A stretch of DNA of 64,000 nt from Cladorhizidae sp. MBARI D1340-BT2 (taxonomy: Eukaryota; Porifera; Demospongiae; Poecilosclerida; Cladorhizidae). Below, piece after piece: positions 23,347-34,300 of the stretch. Positions within the stretch are counted from its first letter, which is position 1. Every line of letters begins with the position of its first letter. The translations under genes and the position numbers were made by a program. The DNA lies in NCBI GenBank assembly GCA_028752905.1, contig JAQNBH010000014.1, forward strand, positions 27,104,168 through 27,168,167, given 5' to 3'. The notes beneath the pieces were generated by a model. The model was given only the letters and a program-made list of their open reading frames with translations, was not told the DNA's origin and made no database searches.

Positions 23347-26300
23347 TCATCAGAAGAGAGATATGCCATGAAAAAGGTTGAGAAATAAAATGCTTGACAA
23401 ACAACATGAAATATATCCAAGAATGAAAATTTAACTTTAGTTCTTGTCAGTTTCTTCATGGTCATCTTGGCAATGCTCTCTCAGATGTCCTCACTACCAG
23501 AAAGCTTCCAATATCATAGGCATAGGAATAAGGTGGGGCACAGGGGCACGTGCCCCCCCCCCCCCTCCCCCCCCCCCCAAAGGTATACAAAGGTTCTTGC
23601 ATTTATTGATCGCTAGCTTAGATAGAGACTACTTCTGGACAAACAATATCAAGTACACGGACAAAATTTAAAAAAAGGACTGTATGTGTGTGTTGATTGT
23701 CAGAGTGACAAACCACAGCTTACACAGTACAGCTTGATCTTTGGAACTCGGGCTAGAATAGGTAAAGATGAGAATATGTCACTAGCCTGCTGCTACAGTG
23801 CAATAAGCTAGTCAGAATGGAAAATGATATTAATACACCTCCTTTGAAGAAGTATAAGCAGTCTACTCTTAAATTTCATCCTTCAGCACCTAGTGATCAA
23901 GGACAGGCTCCCAACCTGATGTTGAAGCTGCTCCTTTGGAGGAAGCATCTTCTGACTCACTTGGTGACCAAGTCATTCTGAAACTTGTGAAGTATGGGCA
24001 ATTCCATTTCAGCCCCAAGATGCCAGTTCAATGGAAAATTCACGTAAGCAGCAGGGAGAGAAAAGGCGTAGTTTTTCTCCAAGGTGGTATGAATCTTTCC
24101 GCTGGCTTAGCTTATGAGAAATCGAGCTTTCTGTGCCTACTGCAGGTATACTGCCATATTAATCATTATCAAAAAAAGGTGAAGATGTATTTGTCTTGAC
24201 TGGCTTTGATAATTGGAAGAGAGCTCAGGAAAAATTCCATCAGCATGCCTCATCGAATGTACACAGGGAGTCTATTTTCAAGTTTGAATGTTTAAACCAT
24301 GATAGCATTAAGGCACCTCTTAACAAGCAGATTTCAACACTGATCAAAAGGTACATCGAAGTAACCTTCATGTACAGTTATCTTCTTTGAGATACCTTCT
24401 GCGACAAGGTTTAGCTCTTCGTATATAGTCATGATTAAATGGAAGGTAACCTCTTATCAGCTTTTAAAATTAAATTAATAAATAATTATGTCCCTGATTT
24501 GAATTGAATGTGTGGTTAAGGGGGTGCTATGGGTCAGATTTAAATTTTCATTTTTTTATATTTTTTTAATTTGTATTTACAGAAGATTTGGATGCTCTAT
24601 TCTGGACTTACATTTTGTAGCTCTGTCTTTACTCTACCAATTGAATGGTTAAAAAAAAAAAAATCATTGCCTCTTTTGTGAAGCTTAGGCTTGGTGTAGC
24701 TGTAGAAAGCCCCTTTGTCCAACAAGCTGGACAGTCCGTACAGCAGCCTTTAATTCAGTTCTTGCTCATTATGCAGTCCTCTATGAAGCATTGCTAGAAA
24801 TCAATTATACTACCCACGATAAGTACGGAAGAAAAGCTGGATTGTTTCTAGCACAAATGGAAAAGTTTAAGCACTTACTTTGGCCTAAAGTTAGCTCACC
24901 TCATTTTTTCTGGATCAGAGCGGCTCTCTCTTGGGAAAATACTACAGTTGAAGAAGCTCTAGGTAGTGCTAAGCTACCTTGAACGACTTAGATTTGGTAC
25001 TCCTTTGATGATTTTTACAAAGGGGTGTTAGAATCTTGGAATTGACATCACTACCTACATTGCCCAGATATAGAAGAACACCCAGACGAATATGGAATTG
25101 CAGAAAATTATGCTTTTGATAGTCCACAGGATTATTTCAGAAGGCAATATTTCGAAGTTCTTGATGTAATGACTACAGAACTGAAACATCACTTTGACCA
25201 AAAATGTGGCATGCCCATGCCTGTTGCAGCCATGATTGAAAAAGCTCTGTTGAATGCTACCAATGGTGAAACAGTTAAACTATCCAAGTGTACAAGAATG
25301 ATTTTGTTCTGGATAGACTACAGACTCAACTCAATATGCTGCCAGATTTGATTAGAACCAGAAATACAACTAGTAGGTGTACCAATTATGGAAGTGACCA
25401 ATGTGAGATCAATTACTGAAGTGCTTAGTGAAGTTCACATGTGGCCAAGAACTGTTTTCACAAATTTCACGGCTACTTAAACTTTTTTTCGCAATTCCAA
25501 TTACAGCGGAAAGATCTTTTTCTGCACTCAAAAGACTAAAGATGCTTATGGGCTACAATTAACATAACTTAGGATTGAACTGATAATGTGAATTTAGTTA
25601 TCAATGTGAATGACAGATGAATTAAATATTTGGACAGTAATAATTACTTCATTATTGCTCTTTAAAATCATCTTATTATCGTATATACATAAATTTAGTG
25701 CCCCACCAATCAAAATTTGCTTCCTACGTCTCTGAATATTCAAACTCAGACAGATCCCAGCTCAGTGTTCCTGTTATGTAAATGACCAACCCATTATACT
25801 AGTGGGAATTTGGTTGTCCAATCGGTAAGAGATTTGGTGTGTGGGAAGAGCATGTGTTTCTCTGACAAAACGTATCTCGCACTTCAGATTTCTTGCTCTT
25901 TTTTCTTTTTGCCAACATTTCAATCAGTATGTTTAGGGCAATAAGAAAAAAGAAAGTTTGTTGAAAGAGACATATACTGAAGAGTGAGTATACTATACAT
26001 ACACTGTAAAAAGTAAAAATGATTAAAAAAATTAACATAGCGTATCTAATACCAAATGTTATCACTTATTTAATAATGGTTATTTGTTAAGTATTTTATG
26101 CAGGTCAAGGTCAGTTTTTAATTGGAAAATTAATTTATCCTTCTTGTAGGTAGCAAAGCCTTGAATGTCGGAACAGTATATTATGTTGATTCAATTGTGC
26201 CCTGAGAAAAGAAGCATGTCTTTAGTAAAGTTATCTTACACAGGATTAAAAATATAAATAAGAAAATAAGTACACTAGACAGCAAATTTCCTGCTCTATG

Positions 26301-26464
26301 ATGATCATTAACATCTACTATTAATCCCCCTACCCAGGACCAGACGTCACAGCCTCTGGTATACCAGATGTCTATAATTCTAGTTTTATGCCTGTGTTAT
26401 TAACACCTGAAACACTCTGAGCGTTCTTTGATTTTGGCTAGTAAGGTCACGTCTCCTTCATGCA
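23347..26464 (+). repeat. Left inverted-repeat arm of the TPMT module, unit B
   Basis: Same arm as 5841-7664, interrupted by a full-length hAT copy (23515-25734). Its partner is 29920-30923. In this copy part of the 'cggctgttagagaag' stretch is lost near 26168. Confidence 0.7.
23515..25734 (+). mobile_element. hAT transposon (TTF-finger type), full-length but frameshifted (unit B)
   Basis: 2.2-kb element with terminal inverted repeats CATAGGCATAGGAA and TTCCTACGTCTCTG and AATAT on both flanks. Its coding relic includes a TTF-type zinc finger region (FSPRWYESFRWL, then FCAYCRY in another frame, then DNWKRAQEKFHQHASSNVHRE) at about 24030-24280, a middle region at 24790-24982, and a C-terminal half at 25098-25560 ending in the dimerisation signature AERSFSALKRLK. 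Several frameshifts and stops separate these pieces, so it is inactive. The domain order matches ZMYM1-like/TTF-HAT transposases. Confidence 0.85.
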
Positions 26465-26862
26465 TGATTGAGATATATTTGCTCCAAATGCTGACAGATG
26501 CAACTGAAGGCTTGTGTCTTTTGACATCCTTGCCCAAGGCAGAACTTTACTAGATAGCACTGGAAATGTTTTCCTTATTTCCCCATTTTTTTGTAGTATA
26601 ACCATTAACTTCTTCTGATCCATTTTTCATGATCTAATTTATCCTGGGCTATGGATAAGCTTTGGTCATGTACTGCAGCTTAGGAGAAATAAGGTAGGGG
26701 GCCCACATGGGTGACATTGAAATGTACATAACAACACCCTTTCTATGATGCTAAAATTGAGATTTTATGGCATACGTACTATGGACACAACTCATTCACT
26801 CTCCTTCTACACAATAATTATAGCTACGTACAGTAACATATGTTAGTATTATTTGAACAGTT
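26465..26862. other. Loop sequence 3' of TPMT, unit B
   Basis: About 400 bases between the arm and the TPMT stop codon. No gene is recognised; it probably includes the TPMT 3' untranslated region. Confidence 0.4.
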
Positions 26863-27597
26863 CTAGTTCTTCACCATAAACAAAACCTTCCATGACATTC
26901 GACTGAACTCGAGCACTGGGAACATGCTTTCAGACCCCAGATGGAAGACCTTAGCAGTAGCCTTTGCATCCAGTTCCTTCACCAGTGTGATGGTCTTGAA
27001 GTAATCTTTAAACAGAGAATTCACTTCTTCCTCAGTTACAGCAAATGGAATACTTGGATGTTCAGAATGGTCATAATCAAAGATAGACAAAAGAGCTCTT
27101 CCTCCTGGCTTTGTCAAGGTGTTAATGATGGCAGCATATGAGGACCTCCCAGGAGCAAAGCTTCCAATAGAGCCATGATCCTGGATGCAGTCAAAGGGTC
27201 CAATGCCAGCATGATCTTTAAAACTGAAGAAGTCACCACAATATATAGTGATGGGTTTCTCTTTGGCTCTAAACATTGGAATTTCTTTTCCATTTAAGTT
27301 GAAAGGGAGTTCTTGGTAGGCTAACTCATTATCTTCAAAGAATGCCACTACTGCTATCTTGGACTATTCCATTCCAACAATGGTATGACCTTGCTCAGCT
27401 AACTGGAGCATCACCTTGCTTCTTCCACAAAGAGGCACCAAAATGTTCTGATTAGCTTTACCTTGTATGAGCTTGTCCGTTAGCTCCATCATTATGTCAT
27501 CAGCAGCTTCTCGAGTCCAAATATCTTTCTTACCATGGTATAAAGTATCCCATAGTTGTTGATTTGGTTCTTTGTTTGTCCCATCTTTTGACGTCAT
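26863..27597 (-). pseudogene. TPMT-like: TPMT-like methyltransferase with one nonsense codon (unit B)
   Basis: Same intronless gene as 47394-48128. The frame is unbroken except for TAG at 27364-27366, where the intact copy has TGG (Trp78). The next upstream Ile codon also differs (ATG for ATA), so two G/A differences lie six bases apart. Upstream it encodes 77 residues, including the SAM-binding loop VPLCGRS. Downstream it encodes the remainder to the normal stop codon. The product would end directly after the SAM-binding strand and be non-functional unless the stop is read through. With a single lesion, a sequencing or assembly error is possible. Confidence 0.85.
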
Positions 27598-28304
27598 AAT
27601 GTCGCCGTACTCCAGTAATGGTTTATATCTTGCTGCAGCTTCTACGACGATTTGAAAGTATAACTATTGTTGCCTTGCGGGATAATAATATTATACGCTT
27701 GTAATTAGCACGCCTCGCTCAGTAGCCCTAGAAGTTTTCGGCTGTTGAATTTTTGCTGTTGTATATAATTATAATTATAATTTCTCAAGGCAGTCAAAGC
27801 TCCGTAAAAATAACACTGTAATTCTAGCCTAAACTATGGTTACTAGAAACTAGTTTTCACCTGTAGCCTAGTAGTACAGCCGTGGTCTGTGGCTATAACT
27901 TTCTCATTACACACTAGCGCTCTATTGAAACAAGAGGGAAGGTACAAAATAAAACTCTGGTTACTACTTGGGAGCTCCATAGGTTCTGTAAACTTCACTT
28001 GATATATAGCTTAAAAGATAGCTCTCATTGTGCATTTTAGTTGTTGCATTGATTACCATGCCAGAGTTAGACGCCGTCAAATTTGAGAACCTCAAAAGCT
28101 GCATGCCTGAATTCTCTGCACTTCTGGCTCCTGTAGACATTATTATCAATGGCAAGAGCAAGCCCTACTCTACAGAATAGATGTTTCCATACACACAAAA
28201 ATGGCGTAAACCGAGATATGGTAGGGCACAGAAATCTTTGGACTACTCACGCCTACTTTTGTATTAACCACACCTACTTAATTATGCACATTTTTATTTG
28301 ACTG
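27598..28304. other. Upstream region of TPMT, unit B
   Basis: Likely 5' flank of the TPMT-like gene. A palindromic TGACGTCA (CRE-type) overlaps the start codon (27589-27596). A 40-codon frame on + lies at 28058-28180. No TATA box is obvious. Confidence 0.4.
28058..28180 (+). CDS. Hypothetical 40-residue frame divergent from TPMT (unit B)
   Basis: Frame MPELDAVKFENLKSC to KPYSTE-stop. It is conserved in unit C (48595-48717) with a single residue change (Val to Leu). It lies divergently 460 bases upstream of TPMT. I do not recognise it, and it is too short to judge. Confidence 0.15.
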   Translation: MPELDAVKFENLKSCMPEFSALLAPVDIIINGKSKPYSTE

Positions 28305-28553
28305 TCATTTGATACCATTATTTATGATACTTTCCACCCTAGTTAATTCATTAGAATCAAAAGAAAGAACTGCTAAATCAGCAAGTTGATGTTCTGTCAT
28401 GTTTGACCTCAAGTACATTTTAATCTGCTTGAGTGCAGAGAAGGTTCTTTCACATGCTGTGCTAATACATATTGTCATTGCAATGAGGGTAGAGAAAGCT
28501 GCCTTTAGAAATAGAACTTCTCGAGAGAAAAAACCTCCTAGAATTTTGTCATT
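28305..28553 (-). mobile_element. Second hAT relic: C-terminal dimerisation domain (unit B)
   Basis: An 82-codon frame without its own start codon encodes a textbook hAT C-terminal dimerisation domain (TACERTFSALKQIKMYLRS, then MTEHQLADLAVLS) ending in TGA at 28305-28307. It is a different family member from the element at 23515: the sequence and orientation differ. No transposase body or terminal repeats were found around it, so it is a fragment. Unit C has the same fragment, and unit A has lost it with TPMT. Confidence 0.85.
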
Positions 28554-29919
28554 TTAATGTGCACCAAAGTACGAAGTGCCAGAGTGGACTCCATGCAGAG
28601 GCTACAAGAGAAGAGGATCCAAAAAAGAGGGCACATAGATCGCACGAGATAATGTTTTTGGGTTGTTCACTTCTGCATGATCAGAAAGAAGTAGAGATTA
28701 TTTTGTACTCCATTCTTATTGAAAGAATCGCCAGTGATCCAGCAGTGAGCGTAAATGTTGAGGAAGCTGTCTGGGTAGGTAGGTGAGGATTGACTGGTTA
28801 ACACTTGTCACTTTTTCAGCATAGCTGAAGCTTGTCCCACTCAGCATCCATATGGAACTATTTAAGAGTTGACACAGTAGCAGACTCTAGATTTGCTGCT
28901 TTAGCAACATTAAACTTGGGTATATACTTTGTTTGTCAGGGAACTGACTACCTGACGTGTCACAAGTACAAGAGAAGCACCATTGCCTTATTTGGATCTT
29001 GTAAAGTAGTAAGAGATCCGATGATTATATGCACACATCAACAAAGTATTAATGATAGCCATACAATCAATCAATACCAATCACCAGCACATTCACAACA
29101 CAACCACAACTTTCAGGCACAAACACACAAACATATCCACTAAAGCATTCATAACACAATCATAAACTATCCTGCTGCACACAAACACACAAACATGCCC
29201 CCACAAGCCAATCATGTACCCACAAGCCAATCAACAACATATTATTATAATATCACCAAAAGTTTTAGCAAGTGACTGAATGTGGCAAATAAGCCATACC
29301 CACAGATAATCAGTGGCTAACACTTTCCAGCTACATAGTATAGCTTGCGAAAAGTGGGCGATGCTAAGCTGGATACTTTTCTCACCCCCCCCCCCCCCCC
29401 CCCCCCCCCAACCAAAAATCCTGTATGAAACCCTGACTACTTATTTAGGTCTTGTGCTGTTCTCTGCTAGCCTTGCATCTTGTTATCTGTATCCCTGTCT
29501 GTGGGCTGTAAGTCCATGACAACTGCTGCCAACTGAAACCTCACATTCATCGATAAATCATGAATTAAACTCTGATAGCCTTGCAGTTAGCAAGACCTCA
29601 TTTGCCTAGTTAAATCCAGCTACAATCTCAGTGTGTCCTCCATTGGATGGAATCCTGAATTGTTGTAAAATGTGACTGTTCAGTGTAGCTATGTAACACA
29701 TTGCCACACAATCTGACCTTTGTTCAAAATCTCTATCCGTAATTGATTACTACAATGAATATATATTATTCATGGAGTATATATTATATTATTCATGAAA
29801 TGGTGGCCTGTATTTTAATCACCATGTGGTTATTATATATATATTACACAGACAGGGGATGGATGACTGGAATGGTGCCTAGAAGTTGCTATTTCCACTG
29901 CTCTATGTGCAGCCTAGGA
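28554..29919. other. Loop sequence beyond the hAT relic, unit B
   Basis: Includes an A/C-rich stretch (about 29030-29240, 'cacaaacacacaaaca' motifs), a long poly-C tract (about 29386-29409) and AT-rich sequence. A 75-codon frame at 28559-28786 resembles nothing known. No gene is called. Confidence 0.45.
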
Positions 29920-30923
29920 GGCGTGAAGGAGACATGACCTTGTTTGCCAAGTTGAAAGTAAAGCCCAGAATATTTCGGTGTTTATTCACAGTCATCAAGC
30001 TAGAATTTTGTATAAAATAGACATCTGATATTCTATCATCATAAAGCAGGAAATTCGCTGTCCAGTGAATTTATTTTGTTTGGTTTTCTTATTTATATTT
30101 TTTAATCCTGTGCAAGATAACTTTACTAAAGACATGCTTCTTTTCTCAGGGCACAGTTGAATCAACATAATGTATATACTCTTCTCTAACAGCCGACATT
30201 CAAGGCTTTGCTATTAATTAAGTACCTACATAAAGGCCCGACATAAATTTGAATGGATCATCCGTCATAAATTTGAATGGATCACCCGTCATAAATTTGA
30301 ATGGGTCACCCAACATAAATTTGAATGGATCATCCGTCATTAATTTGAATGGTTCACCCGTCATTAATTTGATTAATCAATTTTCCAAATAAAAAAATTA
30401 ACTTGACCATTATTAAAGGATTAATTCCTTTTTCCAAATAAAAAATTGAACTTCACAGTCATAGATTTTTTAACAAAGAACCATTATTAAATAAGTGATA
30501 ATTAATCATATGGTTCTATGGTTATTACAGTACCCTATGTTAAAATTATATTATTTTTACTTTTACAGTGTACGTATACTCACTCTCCAGTATATATCTC
30601 TTTCAACAAACTTATTGCTAATGTTCCCCTTATGGAGACCGAAACATACTGATTGAAATATTGGCAAAAAGAAAAAAAGGGCAAGAAATCTGAAGTGTGA
30701 GATATATTTTTTACATCGGAGAAACATACATGCTCGTTCCAGACACCGAATATCTTGCCGATTGGACAACAAATTCCCAGTAGCATAATGGGTTGGTCAT
30801 TTGACATAACAGGAATAGAGCAGGATTTGTCAGAATTTTAAGAAGTTTTCCCTGAATATTGGAATCACTGTCAAGCATTTTTATTTCACTACCTTATTCA
30901 TGGGCATATCTCTTTTCCAATGG
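29920..30923 (-). repeat. Right inverted-repeat arm of the TPMT module, unit B
   Basis: Partner of 23347-26464. It carries the unoccupied hAT target (antisense 'ccaatattc' near 30854-30862) and a unit-specific insertion of a 24-bp tandem repeat (30241-30371). Confidence 0.7.
30241..30371 (+). repeat. 24-bp minisatellite, 5.5 units, unit B only
   Basis: Tandem copies of 'cataaatttgaatggatc' plus 'atccgt' or 'acccgt'. The flanking sequence is continuous in units A and C without it ('aaaggattaatcaa'), so it arose or was inserted after duplication. Confidence 0.9.
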
Positions 30924-31312
30924 CTGCATAGTATATGACAAATGGTAAAGGGTAATCTAACTTGTCCTGCCCCACATGAATGAAGTTGTTTGTTTTTAAA
31001 TAAAACAATTTAATATATTATTAAGTTATATTATTAATGTAGAGAATATGTTGAATATTATAATATACATATAGGAGGTGTGTCTGGTCTATGCACAATA
31101 ATTATAATATATTCTTCCCACTGGAGATGGGTATATAGGTATTTATTTAGTCCTGTAAAATCCTTAAACCTCATCTTCATGAACTCCTAGCTCTTGAGGT
31201 TACACAAACACATATTTCACACACACACATTTTATATATAAATAATTATTACTGAGAAAACTTAGCAGAAGTCAGATTTGAACGAATCATCTTGACTCGG
31301 TTCTTTCCCTTC
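30924..31312. other. Upstream region of HSD-3 (shortened)
   Basis: AT-rich spacer ending 73 bases downstream of a deletion junction near 31240. The start of the CA microsatellite is joined directly to the 'ataaataattattactgag' that precedes exon 1. It lacks the 63-codon frame seen in units A and C. Confidence 0.5.
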
Positions 31313-34300
31313 ATGGATGCAGTGTTGTATCTTTGGATGAGGTGGGGAAATGACTTGGTATTAATGGGAACATTTCTTTGCGATTATTTTCAGCTGACAT
31401 CAGCACTGAATACAAACATGTTGATTGAAAGAGAAACAGTGAAGAAGGAACATTTGTTGTTGTTGTTGTTTATTGTTTATTGTTGTTGTTTATTCCTATT
31501 TAAATATAATAGTTCAGTGGTGGATAACTGCAGTTGACATGTACATTTACAATGCCTTCCTCCATGATCAACTTAAATTTACTCACTCGGACCTTTCTGC
31601 TACTGGTGTATCGAGTCTTCGTCTCGATGAAGGCTAGAGCATCTACGAAATTAAGTTGATTATAGAGGAAGTCATTGCAACTGCAGTTGTGTAGCTGAAT
31701 AATTTTGGGCTTCCACATTCTAGAAACATGTTAATCATCGATGTGCATTGGATGATTGCAGATACTTCTGGGAACCAAGATTGTATGACGGAGTTAACTT
31801 ATGGAAAAACAAGATAGAAACGTGATCCTTGACTTTAAGATGAATTTCAACGTTCCAAATGAACTCTCAATACAAGATCATTAAATTAATATTTACTTTT
31901 CGACATTTCGGCTAGATGAATGCTAGAGTATCTAGCTGAAATGTTGGGGAGCAAATTTTAACTCAATTATTTAGAAGACAATATCTTTTCGCACTTTATA
32001 TGTGTTTTTGTTAACTACCTTAGTGAAGAATTTAATGCACTTTAGGAGTTGTTTTTATTTTGTGTGCTTATAAATACCTGCCAAATCTTTGCCCCTTAGG
32101 CAGCTAAGCAGCAGCCAGCTGCATTAGCTGTAGGAGCTTTATTTGGGCGGGAGCGAGGTGGGAGGGGGAGGGGGGAGAGGGGGGTGGGGTGGGGGGTGGG
32201 GGGGAGTGAAGGAGGGGTGGGGTGGGTGGGTTGGTTTGCTGACTGCCATTTTTAATGTGTCAAAACATGAATGTGGTTCTGCTAATTATAGGAATGCAGC
32301 TGCGATTTTGGGGACTTTATTCATTGGCCGCCTACTTCTCCGACAGCTGTATGTCCTGCAGTCTGGTTTGCGTGCATTCTTTCTGGCCCGATTAGGACTG
32401 GGAGTAGCTAATCTACGCAAACATGGCCACTGGGCAGGTAAACACTATGACAGATGACGGGGGTTGTGAGGTGTTAGAGAGGGGTATGTAAAAGGGGGTG
32501 GTTTGCGGGACAAGAATGGGAGAATGCTAGTATGGTGTAGAAAATTATTTTGAACAGGAGCCACTTCCAGACGTCCAACACTTAAGATGGAAAATATCTG
32601 CCAAGGAAGTACAACTGCATTATACAGGCACAGGTATCAAGAACACAGCCAGGGTACTCTCAGTTGGTGTAGAGGCTATGAAGTTCATCATTTATTGGTT
32701 GTTGTTTTATCGTTTGTCATTTGACGTTATCATTGTTGTTCTCTAGTGGTGACCGGAGCATCTGAAGGAATTGGAAGAGGCTATGCTATGGAGGTGAGAT
32801 TTTACACACACACACTTTCTCTGACACACACACACAGATACACACAAACACAAATATTAGGATTAGCATTGCTATGAAATAATTGGACACTATCTGTGAC
32901 ATGTCTGGACTATATTTTTTCTACTTTTGATTGACGACGTGTATGTATTTCCATAGCTGGCTAGAAGAGGGTTAAATGTGGTACTTATGAGTCGTTCCAA
33001 AGAGAAGTTGAAGAAAGTAGCCATGGAGATCAGTAAGATATAATAAATGTACAAGATGCACCACCAGCACTAAGACTGTCATAATCGGAAGAGACACTGT
33101 GGTTCTTACCAGTGTGTCCCCTCATAGAGCATTGTTAATCTACTTCAACCTGCCTTAACCCAGTGTGTCTCCCCTTAGAGCTATTGTCAACCTACTTCAA
33201 CCTTCCTCAACCCAGTGTGATGTTGATCCATATGTTTCTGTTAGCTACAGTATAAAGTACCATATTCACTCGAATAAAAATTGCTACTTCTATTTATTTC
33301 TTGAGACTACGCAGCACACACAAGTGCTGCAGTATAATGCTGCTTGTGCGGTGCAAAATAAAAGCCAGTATTCTGCATCTCATTTTCAGGAAAGGGCATT
33401 CCCGCTGGTGCAATTCCTTTGTTGTTGTTGCTGAATCATTATAGTTGTGTTTATAAACACCATAGACATTGTACTAATGCATTCTGTTGCCGAGTTCTCT
33501 TATTTCCAATGAGGAGTTGGTTCGGTTCTATTTCTTTTTCATCCTCCTCTTCCAGGTAGGCAAGTAGATTTCTCCATCACTGTCACTCTCTTTCAACAGC
33601 TGGCAGTAGTGGTTGGAACAGCTAAAGCTGTCACTCTATCATCCTTGAGGCAGTGAATCTCTCCATCTCCAAAGCCTTCCACCTTCACAGATATTCGTCA
33701 AGCAAAGAAAGGTTTCTTTATCAACTCTGCAGCTTCTATCAATAGATTTAATCACTGTGTGCTAGTGCTAATTCATTAGTGATTACTGTAAAATGAACTG
33801 GTTGTGCTTTAATTGGAAGACTGCATCTGACTTGTATTTGAGTGAATGCAGTAAACCTCCTCATATTTAATATTTTCTGTTTTCTTTAGAGGAGAAGTAT
33901 GGTCGTGATTCTCTGGTGATTCCTGTTGATTTCTCTGATGGCCTGGAGATCTATGATGCCATCTCTGAGCAACTTAGTCAACTAGACAATGGAGTCCTGG
34001 GTATGTTAGTGCACCACTTATGTACGGGTATTACTACACTATACTAACTTATCTATAACTTGTCAATTCGAGTTCACCTGTCCACCGAAAGTCGAGTGTG
34101 GTGCATAACTTATGAATATTCATAGTATTTTTATAACTTTGTGCTTCAAGTATACGGCATCAGATTACATTATTTGATGCATAGTGAGCACTAGGCAGAT
34201 GTTTGCTGTAGCAACATGACCAAGTGAAGCTTAAAATATTGATAAGATAGTGCAGTATAACAACTTTATGCTGGCATTCTTTTATTTGAATCTCAATAAT

